64,000 nucleotides of DNA from Burkholderia sp052045245 (GTDB lineage Bacteria > Pseudomonadota > Gammaproteobacteria > Burkholderiales > Burkholderiaceae). The stretch lies in NCBI RefSeq assembly GCF_052045245.1, contig NZ_JBQEON010000024.1, forward strand, positions 1-64,000, read 5' to 3'. The notes beneath the pieces are model-generated. The model worked only from the letters and a program-made list of their open reading frames with translations, was not told where the DNA came from and ran no database searches. The translations under genes were made by a program, and so were the position numbers. This document shows, one piece after another, positions 1 through 12,678 of the stretch; positions within the stretch are counted from its first letter, which is position 1; every line of letters starts with the position of its first letter.

Positions 1-33
1 CTTGCGCTCGGCCCTTCTGGGGGCCAGCGCAAG
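1..33. other. Strong hairpin at the window edge
   Basis: An 8-bp perfect inverted repeat (1-8 CTTGCGCT with 26-33 AGCGCAAG) encloses a second GCCC/GGGC stem. It lies just beyond the stop codon of the minus-strand glycosyltransferase-like gene. It could therefore be its transcription terminator, although no clear T-run is visible before the window ends. It may equally belong to a gene outside the window. Confidence 0.4.
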
Positions 34-56
34 CCCGTTATTAGCGTGAACAGGCC

Positions 57-1175
57 CTAGCGCGTTGTGCGTTGCGCTCCGGCCGTCGCGGCCGCGTCGC
101 GCGGTGCCGGCCACGGCAGCGCATCCCAGTCGATCGCCGCATAGGCGGCTTCGACCGCGGCGAGATCGTCCTGCCGTTCGCTGCGATGCAGTCCGTGCAA
201 TTCGGCCGGCAGGTCGAGGGCGACCGGCACGCAGTGCGGATAGTCGCGCACGCGCAGCGCCGGCCCGATCGTCGTGAAACAGCCGAGCGTCGGCACGTCG
301 AAGCCGTCGGCGAGATGCAGCGCCGCCGTGTCGGGCGCGAACAGCACGCTCGCGCCCTTTACCCAGGCCATGAAATGCGCGGTGTCGGCCGCGTCGCGGC
401 TCACGTCGACGTACGCGGGATGCGCGACGGGACCGAACCCGGCCACCGGCAGCCCGTAACGCTGCGCGAGTTGCTCGACGAACGCCGCGCGCAGTGCGGG
501 CGGCACGCTGCGCACCGCGGTGCTCGCGGTCGGGCAGAACAGCGCGTACGGCCGCTGCCATTCGGCCGGCAGCGCGGGCAGCCGCAACCGCGCGAGCCAG
601 CGATTGCGCTTCGCGGCGGCCGGCACCGTGGCCGGATCCACGCCGAGCGCGTCGAGGAAGAAGTCGATCATCGGCTGCCGCGCGAACGCGGGCCAGTACA
701 GGTGATTGCCCAGATCGATGCACGGCGCGTGCGCGGGCAGCGCGTCGGCCGCGTACGGCAGCGCCCGCGACGGTGCGACGACATCGGCCGCGAGCGCGTA
801 CAGCGCGGCGACGTGGCGCGGCGCGCGGGCCGGCCGGTACAGCGTGAAGTGCAGACCGGGATGCATCGCGCGCAGCGCGGCGAGCGCGGTCAGCCCGATC
901 ACCGAGTCGCCGAGCGCGACGCCCATCCCGTTGATCACGTGTACGTGCGTCGCGTGGCCGTAGTCGAGCCGGAACGGCTGGTGTGCGGCGTGCAGCAGGC
1001 CGAGCGCCGGCGCGGCCGGCACGTGATGGTCCGCGGGGCCGCTGCCGTGCTCGAGGTCGTACGGCGCGACGAGCGTGCGGTCGGGGGCGAGCAGCGTGCC
1101 AGGGTGGGTGAGCGCGTCGTCGTGTGACAGCGACACGGCGAGGCCGGCCGGCGCGCCGCGCATTTCCACGGTCAT
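57..1175 (-). CDS. Glycosyltransferase family 9-like protein
   Basis: The 372-residue protein has an N-terminal segment resembling heptosyltransferases (GDSVIGLTALAALRAMHPG, about residues 85-103). Its C-terminal segment, FAPDTAALHLADGFDVPTLG, matches the GT9 nucleotide-sugar-binding region. By family it should transfer a sugar to a cell-surface acceptor. The substrate cannot be read from the sequence. Its ATG overlaps the stop codon of the upstream thiamine-diphosphate enzyme (ATGA at 1172-1175), so the two are probably translationally coupled. The first 65 or so residues before the GT fold do not match anything I recognise. The call is firm at the level of fold and weak at the level of function. 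Confidence 0.65.
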   Translation of the reverse strand: MTVEMRGAPAGLAVSLSHDDALTHPGTLLAPDRTLVAPYDLEHGSGPADHHVPAAPALGLLHAAHQPFRLDYGHATHVHVINGMGVALGDSVIGLTALAALRAMHPGLHFTLYRPARAPRHVAALYALAADVVAPSRALPYAADALPAHAPCIDLGNHLYWPAFARQPMIDFFLDALGVDPATVPAAAKRNRWLARLRLPALPAEWQRPYALFCPTASTAVRSVPPALRAAFVEQLAQRYGLPVAGFGPVAHPAYVDVSRDAADTAHFMAWVKGASVLFAPDTAALHLADGFDVPTLGCFTTIGPALRVRDYPHCVPVALDLPAELHGLHRSERQDDLAAVEAAYAAIDWDALPWPAPRDAAATAGAQRTTR

Positions 1176-2875
1176 GCGCCGCGCGCGCGGCGGCCTTGCT
1201 CGCGGATCTGCTCGAGCGTGGCGGCCGGTGTGCTGGCGTCCTGCGGGATGCGGATCTCGATCAGTGCCGGCAGCCCGCAGGTCAACGCGCGCTCCAGTGC
1301 CGGCGCGAATTCGGCGGTGCGCTCGACCGTCTCGCCATGCGCGCCGAACGCGCGCGCATACGCGGCGAAATCCGGGTTCGTGAGCCCGGTGCCGTGCACG
1401 CGCCCCGGATAATTGCGCTCCTGATGCATGCGGATCGTACCGAAATGCCCGTTGTTGACGACGATCGCGACGATGTTCAGCCCGTACTGCATCGCGGTCG
1501 CGAGCTCGTTGCCGGCCATCATGAAGCAGCCGTCGCCGGCGAGCGCGACGACGGTCCGCGCCGGATACAGCGACTTCGCGGCGAGCGCGGCCGGCAGCCC
1601 GTAACCCATCGCGCCGCTGGTCGGCGCGAGCTGCGAGCGGAAGTGCCGGTACGCGAAGTGCCGATGCAGCCAGATCGCGTAGTTGCCGGCGCCGTTGGTC
1701 AGGATCGCGTCGTGCGGCAGGCGCTCGCGCAACTGCACCATCACGTCGCCGAGCTGGACGTCGCCGGGCATCGGCAGCGGCGCATGCCATTCGCGGTACG
1801 CGCGATGCGCGTCGGCGGCCGTGCCGGCCCACGCGGGCTGTGCCGGCGGGTCGAGCGCGGCGAGCGGCGCCGCGATCTCGGGCATGCCGGACACGATCGG
1901 CAGGTCGGCCGCATACACGCGGCCGAGCTCGTCCGCGCCCTGGTGCACGTGGATCAGCGTCTGGCGCGTCTTCGGGATGTCGAGCAGCGTGTAGCCGCCC
2001 GTCGTCGCCTCGCCCAGGCGCGGGCCGAGCACCAGCAGCAGGTCGGCTTCGCGGATCCGCTTGCCGAGCGCGGGATTGATCCCGAGGCCGACGTCGCCCG
2101 CGTAGTTCGCGTGCGCATTGTCGAACGTGTCCTGGAAGCGGAACGCGCACGCGACCGGCAGTTGCCAGCGTTCGACGAAGCTGCGCAGGTTCGCGCAGGC
2201 GTCGGGCGTCCAGCCGCTGCCGCCGACGATCGCGAACGGCCGCTCGGCGCGCGCGAGCCGCTCGCGCAGCTCGTCGACCTGCGCGGCCGACGGCGACGCC
2301 GCGACGCGTTTCGCGGGAGGCACGACGGGCTGCGGCGCGCACGCTTCGGACAGCACGTCCTCCGGCAGCGCGAGCACGACGGGGCCGGGCCGGCCGGACG
2401 TCGCGACGTGGAACGCGTGGCTCAGGTATTCGGGAAGGCGGCGCGGGTCGTCGATCTGCGCAACCCATTTGGCCATCTGGCCGAACATCCGGCGATAGTC
2501 GATTTCCTGGAAGGCTTCGCGGTCGAGGTGTTCGCGCGCGCACTGGCCGACGAACAGGATCATCGGCGTCGAATCCTGGAACGCGGTGTGCACGCCGATC
2601 GACGCGTGCGTCGCGCCGGGCCCGCGCGTGACGAACGCGATGCCGGGGCGGCCGGTCAGCTTGCCGACCGCCTCCGCCATGTTCGCGGCGGCCGCCTCGT
2701 GGCGGCAGACGACCGTCTGGATGCGCGCGGTGTCGTCCGCCAGCGCATCGAGTACGGCGAGGAAGCTCTCGCCCGGCACGCAGAACACGCGTTCGACGTG
2801 ATTGGCGAGCAACGCATCGACGAGCAGTCGCGCGCCGGTGGTGGCGCGCGGCTCGAGATCCTTGGAATGCGACAT
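1172..2875 (-). CDS. Thiamine-diphosphate-dependent enzyme, acetolactate synthase-like
   Basis: The 567-residue protein has the three-domain layout of the acetolactate synthase/benzoylformate decarboxylase superfamily. Catalytic Glu36 lies in CVPGESF, followed by GPGATHASIG. The C-terminal ThDP/Mg motif starts at GDG and ends at NNGHFGTIR. ATG 2875 is preceded by GGGAGA. An in-frame extension to 3076 was rejected because it runs through non-coding-like sequence. Family members decarboxylate or condense 2-keto acids. The regulatory subunit and other ilv genes are absent nearby, so this is unlikely to be the branched-chain biosynthetic enzyme. Its coupling to a GT9-like gene is unusual. Confidence 0.8.
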   Translation of the reverse strand: MSHSKDLEPRATTGARLLVDALLANHVERVFCVPGESFLAVLDALADDTARIQTVVCRHEAAAANMAEAVGKLTGRPGIAFVTRGPGATHASIGVHTAFQDSTPMILFVGQCAREHLDREAFQEIDYRRMFGQMAKWVAQIDDPRRLPEYLSHAFHVATSGRPGPVVLALPEDVLSEACAPQPVVPPAKRVAASPSAAQVDELRERLARAERPFAIVGGSGWTPDACANLRSFVERWQLPVACAFRFQDTFDNAHANYAGDVGLGINPALGKRIREADLLLVLGPRLGEATTGGYTLLDIPKTRQTLIHVHQGADELGRVYAADLPIVSGMPEIAAPLAALDPPAQPAWAGTAADAHRAYREWHAPLPMPGDVQLGDVMVQLRERLPHDAILTNGAGNYAIWLHRHFAYRHFRSQLAPTSGAMGYGLPAALAAKSLYPARTVVALAGDGCFMMAGNELATAMQYGLNIVAIVVNNGHFGTIRMHQERNYPGRVHGTGLTNPDFAAYARAFGAHGETVERTAEFAPALERALTCGLPALIEIRIPQDASTPAATLEQIREQGRRARGA

Positions 2876-2929
2876 GGGCTGCCGTCTCCCTGGGTAGCGG
2901 GACGTACAGCTTACGCCCGTTGGCGGGGC

Positions 2930-2943
2930 GCCGGTGCACCGGC
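2930..2943. promoter_or_regulatory. 14-bp perfect palindrome upstream of the ThDP enzyme gene
   Basis: GCCGGTGCACCGGC is a perfect dyad about 55 bases upstream of the start codon at 2875. Its position would suit an operator for a dimeric repressor. No protein assignment is possible, and G+C-rich palindromes are not rare in this genome. Confidence 0.3.
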
Positions 2944-2947
2944 CGGT

Positions 2948-3172
2948 GAAAAGTGTCGGATCGACGATATTCCCGTTGCATCGTTCGACGCCGCAGCCGC
3001 GCAAGCATATGGCCCGGTTCATGAGGCAACCCGCGAACGGAAGAAGGATCACCTCGATAAATTGATCGCCGCTCATGCGCTGTCGCTCGATGTTGTCCTC
3101 GTGACCAACAACGAGCGGGATTTCGTCAGCTATCCGGGATTGCGACTGGAGAACTGGCTGAACGATCAGTGC
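2948..3172 (+). pseudogene. Remnant of a VapC-type PIN-domain toxin (C-terminal half only)
   Basis: The frame encodes EKCRIDDIPVASFDA, then KKDHLDKLIAAHALSL, LVTNNERDF and GLRLENWLN. This is the characteristic C-terminal half of VapC ribonucleases (toxin of type II toxin-antitoxin systems), including the ALDxLIAAHA-like helix and the VTNNxxxF acidic-site segment. The N-terminal half with the first catalytic Asp is missing. There is no plausible start codon or RBS, no antitoxin gene upstream, and the frame does not stop after the usual ENW end. It sits between two minus-strand genes and is read here as a decayed remnant. Confidence 0.75.
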
Positions 3173-3236
3173 CGGGTGTCGCGACCGGCAGTCATGCAGG
3201 ATACCGATCCGCCCCGCATTACCGCCGGAGCCCGCA

Positions 3237-4625
<1,389 letters not shown>

Positions 4626-4655
4626 TTCGATTCCTGCCTTGCTTTAAGAATAGTG

Positions 4656-5792
4656 CTAGCGCGCCTGCAACGGCAGGCACGCGGCCAGCCATGCGGGCGG
4701 CATGGGGGATAGCTGTCGCGCGACGCGGGCATAGCGCCCGTCGAGCCGCGCGGCCAGATGAAAGAGTTCCGTGGCGCTTTTCGGATCCCACTGCCCCGTG
4801 TAGCCGGGCAAGCCGGCTTCGCGGCGCTTCGCGTCGAACGGCACCGGCGAATGCACGAATTCCTCGTGCGTTTTCTCGCCGAGCGCGTACGGCACGAGCC
4901 AGTCGAGCGCGGCCGCGAGCGTCGCGCCGTTCGCGCCGCGCTCGCGCAGCCAGTTGCGGTTGAAGCGGCGCGCGGCGAGCGCGGCCGTCACCAGCGGCTG
5001 CAGGTCGTACACCGCGTAATGCAGCGCATCGCGTTCGTCGAAATCCCAGGTCTTGCCGTCCGGGCCGATGTTGTCGGCGAGATGCTCGACGAACAGCCGC
5101 TGCGCGGCGTTCATCATCTTGCGGTCGCCGAGCGTGAACGCCGACAGCGCGATCAGCTTGATCCGGTGACTCTGCCAGTTGTTGCGCCACGTGCCGGTGA
5201 GCGGGCGCTTCTGCGCGTCGATCTGCGCGACATAGCCGGCGCCGAGCTTCGCGATGAACGTCGCCGTCGCGTTGCGGGTCTTGACCGGCAGCGCGCTTGC
5301 CGTCATGTCGTACGCGACGATCAGGCTGTCGAAGCGCGTCTCGTCGATCGGGTTGAAACTCGGCTGGTAGGTCGACACCCACGCGGACAGGAAGCGGTCG
5401 ACGAGCTGCAGGTAGCGCGGCGCATTCGTCACGCGCCACGCGAGCGCGGCGTCGCGCATCAGCTCCATGTCCTTCAGCGCGTCGGCGCTCTGGTCGTAGA
5501 TGCCTTCGTGCGGCAGCGTGCCCTCGGTGTGCACGCGCGGCATCGCCTTCGGCTGCTCGCCGATACGCGCGTCGACGCTGCGAATCAGCGCCTGCACACC
5601 CGGCTCGGCCTGGGTCGTCTCGCTCGCCTGCAACGCGGGCGCCGCGCAGAAATTCATCGCCGCGCGCGCGCTGCCGGCCGTGCCGAGGCCGGCGGCGGCA
5701 AACGACAGCGACGCGACGAGCAGCGGCACGGCGCGGCGCGTGCGCGGCCGCTCCTGCGTTGCACCATGGCCCGGAAACATCGGACGCACCAT
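4656..5792 (-). CDS. Exported alginate-lyase-family protein
   Basis: The 378-residue protein begins with a basic stretch (RPRTRR) and a hydrophobic segment ending in SARAAMNF, a probable Sec signal peptide cleaved after ARA. The mature part resembles the helical (alpha/alpha) alginate lyase fold. Supporting segments are ALAWRVTNAPRYLQLVDRFLSAW, the RNNWQSHRIKL stretch with candidate catalytic Asn/His, and DFDERDALHYAVYDLQPL. It is probably periplasmic and acts on a uronic-acid polysaccharide or an unknown glycan; the substrate is not known. ATG 5792 has AAGGAG about 7 bases upstream. An internal Met at residue 5 is an alternative start. It lies between sdaA and gcvP but beyond the gcvP terminator. 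Confidence 0.7.
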   Translation of the reverse strand: MVRPMFPGHGATQERPRTRRAVPLLVASLSFAAAGLGTAGSARAAMNFCAAPALQASETTQAEPGVQALIRSVDARIGEQPKAMPRVHTEGTLPHEGIYDQSADALKDMELMRDAALAWRVTNAPRYLQLVDRFLSAWVSTYQPSFNPIDETRFDSLIVAYDMTASALPVKTRNATATFIAKLGAGYVAQIDAQKRPLTGTWRNNWQSHRIKLIALSAFTLGDRKMMNAAQRLFVEHLADNIGPDGKTWDFDERDALHYAVYDLQPLVTAALAARRFNRNWLRERGANGATLAAALDWLVPYALGEKTHEEFVHSPVPFDAKRREAGLPGYTGQWDPKSATELFHLAARLDGRYARVARQLSPMPPAWLAACLPLQAR

Positions 5793-5875
5793 GCGGAACT
5801 CCTTGATTGGCTGGATCGCGTGTGATGTTAGCCGGATTGGCGGGCAAGCGCGCATCGGTTGGCCGGTCGGCGAAT

Positions 5876-5910
5876 GCAAAAACCGCACGCAACCGGTGGC
5901 TGCGTGCGGT
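5876..5910 (-). terminator. Rho-independent terminator after gcvP
   Basis: A perfect 10-bp stem (5882-5891 with 5901-5910) has a 9-base loop. On the minus strand it is followed by a run of five T (5877-5882 region). It lies 33 bases after the gcvP stop codon and should end the gcvTHP transcript before the lyase-like gene. Confidence 0.85.
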
Positions 5911-5943
5911 GTGGTCACGATCGGACGCTGGCGCGGGCGCGCG

Positions 5944-8871
<2,928 letters not shown>

Positions 8872-8933
8872 GGCGTGACTCTGGTCCCGCGCGGAGCCGG
8901 CTGGCCGGCGCCGCGCGGTTCGGGTAAGGAAAA

Positions 8934-9314
8934 TTAGTCGATCAGCTTGCTGTAGGCGTCGGCGTCGATCAGCTTGTCGGTCGATGCGCCGGCCGCGAGC
9001 TTGATCTTGAAGAGCCACACGCCGTAGGCGTCGCTGTTCACTTCTTCCGGCGCGTCGGCGGCTTCTTCGTTGATGGCGACGACTTCGCCCGACACCGGCG
9101 AGTAGATGTCGGATGCGGCCTTCACCGACTCGACGACGCCGACGGCGTCGCCCGCGTTCACCGACTTGCCGACTTGCGGCAGTTCGAGGAAGACGATGTC
9201 GCCGAGCGTGCTCTGCGCGTGATCGGTGATGCCGACCGTCAGCGTGCCGTCGGCTTCGGTGCGGATCCACTCGTGTTCGTCGGTGTACTTCAGATCGGCC
9301 GGGACGTTGCTCAT
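8934..9314 (-). CDS. gcvH: Glycine cleavage system H protein
   Basis: The 126-residue lipoyl carrier shuttles the methylamine intermediate between P, T and L proteins. The lipoylation site is Lys65 in VVESVKAASDIYSPVSGEV. The N-terminus (KYTDEHEWI) is typical. It is placed between gcvT and gcvP, 62 bases before gcvP and 136 bases after gcvT. ATG 9314 has a good upstream GGAGCA-type RBS. Confidence 0.97.
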   Translation of the reverse strand: MSNVPADLKYTDEHEWIRTEADGTLTVGITDHAQSTLGDIVFLELPQVGKSVNAGDAVGVVESVKAASDIYSPVSGEVVAINEEAADAPEEVNSDAYGVWLFKIKLAAGASTDKLIDADAYSKLID

Positions 9315-9450
9315 CGGATGCTCCTGGATAAAGTGTGTGTTCGTTATGCTGGCGCGCCGTCAGGGCGCGCCGGGTGTGGTTGCGCCGGGCGCCATTTCCC
9401 GGCTTTCCGGGCGGCGGCCTTGCAGTCGCTTCCCGGTTGCTTCCTGGTCG

Positions 9451-10569
9451 TTACGCAGCGAGGACCTTGCCGTTGCGCACGAACGGCAGTTTTACCACGC
9501 GCGCGGGAAGTTGCTTGTCTCGAATCTGCACATGAATGGTGTCGCCGATCTGAACGGCCGCCGGCACGCGCGCGAACGCGATCGATTCCTGCATCGACGG
9601 CGAGAACGTGCCGCTCGTGATCTCGCCTTCGCCGTGCGGCGTGACGACCTTCTGGTGCGCGCGCAGCACGCCGCCCGCCTTGCCGTTTTCCTTCTGCAGG
9701 ATCAGGCCGACGAACGCGGCGCGCGAGCCGTCGCGCTCGAGCGCGGCGCGGCCGACGAAATCGCGCGGCGCCGACAGGTCGACCGTCCAGGCGAGGCCGG
9801 CGTCGAGCGGGGACACGTTGTCGTCCATGTCCTGGCCGTACAGGTTCATGCCGGCCTCGAGGCGCAGCGTGTCGCGCGCGCCGAGCCCGCACGGGTGCAC
9901 GCCGTTTTGCTGCAGCGCGTTCCACAGGGCTTCGACGTGCACGGCCGGGACGATCACTTCGAAGCCGTCTTCACCGGTGTAGCCGGTGCGCGCGATGGTG
10001 AGATCGCCGAACGGCGTGCCGGCGACCTGCGCGGCGTTGAACGGCTTCAGCTCGCTGGTCGCGGCGCGCGCGGCGGGCACCGTCGTCCAGGCCTTTTCGC
10101 GGGCGTTCGGACCCTGAACGGCGACGATCGCGAAATCGCGGCGCGGCGCGATGGTCAGGCCGAAGCCGCCTTGTTCGTTGAGCTGGTTGAACCACGCGAT
10201 GTCCTTCTCGGCCGTGCCGGCGTTGACGACGACGCGGAAGAAGTCTTCGGTGAAGTAATAGACGATCAGGTCGTCGATGACGCCGCCCTGCGGATTGAGC
10301 AGGCACGAGTAGAGTGCCTTGCCGGGGGGCTTGAGCTTGCCGACGTTGTTGGCGATCGCGTGCTCGAAGAACGCGCGCACGCGGCTGCCGGTGAAATCGA
10401 CGACGCACATGTGCGACACGTCGAACATGCCGGCGTCGGTGCGCACGGCTTCGTGTTCTTCGATCTGCGAGCCGTAGTTGACGGGCATGTCCCAGCCGCC
10501 GAAATCGACCATGCGGGCATTGAGCGCGCGGTGCGCGGCGTTGAGCGGGGTGTGTTTCAGTGCAGTCAT
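9451..10569 (-). CDS. gcvT: Glycine cleavage system T protein (aminomethyltransferase)
   Basis: The 372-residue tetrahydrofolate-dependent enzyme releases ammonia and forms 5,10-methylene-THF from the aminomethyl group on GcvH. It opens TPLNAAHRALNARMVDFGGWDMPVNYG, and the mid-protein FGLTIAPRRDFAIVAVQGP and GYTGEDGFEV segments are diagnostic. ATG 10569 is used; the frame stays open upstream through the riboswitch but that stretch is untranslated leader. First gene of the gcv operon, directly behind the tandem glycine riboswitch. Confidence 0.97.
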   Translation of the reverse strand: MTALKHTPLNAAHRALNARMVDFGGWDMPVNYGSQIEEHEAVRTDAGMFDVSHMCVVDFTGSRVRAFFEHAIANNVGKLKPPGKALYSCLLNPQGGVIDDLIVYYFTEDFFRVVVNAGTAEKDIAWFNQLNEQGGFGLTIAPRRDFAIVAVQGPNAREKAWTTVPAARAATSELKPFNAAQVAGTPFGDLTIARTGYTGEDGFEVIVPAVHVEALWNALQQNGVHPCGLGARDTLRLEAGMNLYGQDMDDNVSPLDAGLAWTVDLSAPRDFVGRAALERDGSRAAFVGLILQKENGKAGGVLRAHQKVVTPHGEGEITSGTFSPSMQESIAFARVPAAVQIGDTIHVQIRDKQLPARVVKLPFVRNGKVLAA

Positions 10570-10658
10570 CGAGGCCTCAGGCAAGGCGCTTGCGCGCGGG
10601 TCAGAACGGCCATGTGCCGACCGTCGCGGCCTTTTGGCCTGCGTACGATCCGGTACAT

Positions 10659-10917
10659 GCCCCTCTGTCCTCGATACCTGAGAGATTGCGTTGCGGCCAC
10701 AAACCGGCGAACGCGCGCCCCTTCGGTGGGCAGCCTGCCCGCGCAGCATGTGCGCAGCGGGCTACTGCCGCTCTCCAGAGTGCGGGGAAGGCGGCCCGCG
10801 CAATGCGCGGACGGGATTCCCCGACGCGGTCGGTCCTTTTGCCTGAGAGTTTGCGGGTGTGCCCCTTCGGCGGCGCGACCGGCGTTGCTAGCTACGCGGT
10901 CACACGCTCTCCCGACG
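10659..10917 (-). ncRNA. Tandem glycine riboswitch
   Basis: On the minus strand two glycine aptamers follow each other. The first begins GGGAGAGCGUG near 10915 and contains GCCGAAGGGGCACACC and AACUCUCAGGCAAAAGGACCGA. The second contains CUGGAGAGCGGCAG, ACCGAAGGGGCGCGCG and AAUCUCUCAGGUAUCGAGGACAGAGGGG, ending near 10659. These are the conserved P1/P3 elements of the family (RF00504). The leader lies between a sigma-70 promoter and gcvT. By analogy it turns on the operon when glycine is abundant. About 90 bases separate the second aptamer from the gcvT start, where the expression platform should lie. Confidence 0.95.
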
Positions 10918-10927
10918 CGTGCGGGCG

Positions 10928-10956
10928 ACTGTACGCGAGCGGGTGGGCATTGTCAA
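10928..10956 (-). promoter_or_regulatory. Sigma-70 promoter of the gcv operon
   Basis: The minus strand reads TTGACA (10951-10956), a 17-base spacer, and TACAGT (10928-10933). This is a perfect -35 and a five-of-six -10 hexamer. The predicted transcript start falls just upstream of the first glycine aptamer. Confidence 0.85.
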
Positions 10957-11056
10957 TTTGAGCAAAAGGATGTCGCTTCACGACAAGCGGCGGCATGGGG
11001 TGTCGCCGCTTTGACGGGCGCGGGCCGGCACCGTGCGGGCGCCGACATGGCCGGCA

Positions 11057-11425
11057 TTACTCGCCGATGGCGCGCGCCGCCGTGTCGAGTTCCTGGTTCA
11101 GCACGCGTTGCTCGTCGCCGGACAGGCCGCCGTTGTGCTGCGCCGACATGTCGTTCGCTTCCTGGCGGATCACGTCGAGGCGGTGGTGCAGCTGCGCGCC
11201 GTACGGCGGCGGGTAGTAGCCGCCGTTGACACGCGCGTCGACCCGGCGATGCAGGTTGTCGATCCGGCCCTGAACTTCCTGCAGGCGATCGTTCGCGACG
11301 ACCTGCGGATTCGGCCGCGGCGGGGGCGGAGGCGCCTGACGGGCCGGCCGCTGCGGCTGCACGACACAGGCCGCGAGCGAGGAAACCAGGACGCAGCATG
11401 CCGCTGCGCGAATCAACCGTTGCAT
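11057..11425 (-). CDS. Small outer-membrane-type lipoprotein of unknown function
   Basis: The 122-residue protein begins MQRLIRAAACCVLVSSLAACVV. That is a signal sequence with a lipobox (LAAC), so the mature protein starts at Cys and should be lipid anchored. A proline-rich stretch (QAPPPPPRPNPQ) follows, then a helical region with coiled-coil-like heptads (LQEVQGRIDNLHRRVDARV and LHHRLDVIRQEANDM). ATG 11425 sits six bases after AGGAG; a GTG one codon earlier is less well spaced. No enzyme motif is visible. Its neighbours do not suggest a role. Confidence 0.75.
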   Translation of the reverse strand: MQRLIRAAACCVLVSSLAACVVQPQRPARQAPPPPPRPNPQVVANDRLQEVQGRIDNLHRRVDARVNGGYYPPPYGAQLHHRLDVIRQEANDMSAQHNGGLSGDEQRVLNQELDTAARAIGE

Positions 11426-11625
11426 CACATTCTCCTGACGGTTTGGTGTCGGATCGACTTTTTGAGAAACGCATCAGACCGGACGACCGCTGACTTTCGT
11501 TCCCGCACCATTTGTAACGGAATGTTCGGGATCGAGCGGCCGTGGCACGACGCGTGGCCGCCGCCGGGGCGCGGCGGCGGTTGACGACCGCGGCCGGGAT
11601 CGGCACCGACCCGGCCGGCGGCCGG

Positions 11626-12678
11626 TCAGACGGTGCGGCGCACGAAGGGTACCCGGCGGCCTTCGTGCTCGCTCTGCGCGGCGAGCTCGATGATCGTCAT
11701 CACGTCGACGGCGTCCTGCGGCGTGACGGGGAACGGCGCGCCGTCGTGGACCGACGCGGCGAGCGCGCGGTAGAACTCCGCATACTGGCCATCGAGCGTC
11801 GGCACCGGCCGTTCGACCTCGACGTCGCCGTCGAGCACGCGCAGCACGCCGGGCGGATTGCCGCCGCCGAACTCGACGTGGTCCGGCGTGAGGCCGGCCT
11901 TGAGCTGGTCTTCCTGCGTGTCGAGCCCGAACTTCTGGTAGCTGCCGCGCGTGCCGTGCAGCGTGAAGCGCGCGGGCTCGATCGCCGACAGCGCGCTCGC
12001 GTGCAGCGCGACGTCCTTGTCCGGATAGCCGAGCAGCAGGTGCACGAAATCGGGTGCCGTGCCGTTGTCGCGGCGCGTCTTGACCGTGGCGCTCACCGTT
12101 TCCGGCAGCCCGAACAGCGCGAGCGCCTGGTCGATCAGGTGCGGGCCGAGGTCGAGCAGCAGGCCGCCGCCGCGGGCGGGCTCCTCGCGCCAGCGCGTGC
12201 GCGGGGTCGGCCGGAAGCGGTCGAAGTGCGACGCGAACCAGGTGAGCCGGCCGAGCTCGCCGGATTCGACGACGCGGCGCACGGTGAGGAAGTCGCCGTC
12301 CCAGCGGCGGTTGTGGAACGGCGCGAACAGCCGGCTGCGCGCGTTCGCGAGCCGTGCGAGCGCGAGCGCTTCGTCGGCGGTGAGCGTGACGGGCTTGTCG
12401 ACGACCACGTGGCGGCCGGCTTCCAGCACCTGGCGCGCGAGCGCGAAGTGCGTGTCGTTCGGCGTGGCGATCACGACGCAGTCGATGTCGTCGAGGCCGA
12501 GCAGCGTATCGAGATCGGGGACGATGCGCGCGCCGGGATACGCGGCGCGGGCGCGATCGGCCTGTGCCGTCGCGATCGCGGCGACCTCGGTGCGGCCGCT
12601 CGTGGCGATCACGGGCGCGTGGAACGTCGCGCCGGCGAAACCGAAACCCATCAAACCAATCCTGAGCAATGACGACAT
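11626..12678 (-). CDS. Gfo/Idh/MocA-family NAD(P)-dependent oxidoreductase
   Basis: The 350-residue protein has an N-terminal Rossmann fold (LRIGLMGFGFAGATFHAP), the VVIATPNDTH segment and the EKP-type catalytic motif written here as VVVDKPVTLTADEA, where Lys is the expected proton donor. The C-terminal alpha/beta domain follows. Members oxidise or reduce sugars, inositols or related polyols. It resembles the YdgJ/IolW branch, but the substrate cannot be fixed. ATG 12678 is preferred over an upstream TTG. It stands alone, divergent from the helicase gene. Confidence 0.85.
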   Translation of the reverse strand: MSSLLRIGLMGFGFAGATFHAPVIATSGRTEVAAIATAQADRARAAYPGARIVPDLDTLLGLDDIDCVVIATPNDTHFALARQVLEAGRHVVVDKPVTLTADEALALARLANARSRLFAPFHNRRWDGDFLTVRRVVESGELGRLTWFASHFDRFRPTPRTRWREEPARGGGLLLDLGPHLIDQALALFGLPETVSATVKTRRDNGTAPDFVHLLLGYPDKDVALHASALSAIEPARFTLHGTRGSYQKFGLDTQEDQLKAGLTPDHVEFGGGNPPGVLRVLDGDVEVERPVPTLDGQYAEFYRALAASVHDGAPFPVTPQDAVDVMTIIELAAQSEHEGRRVPFVRRTV

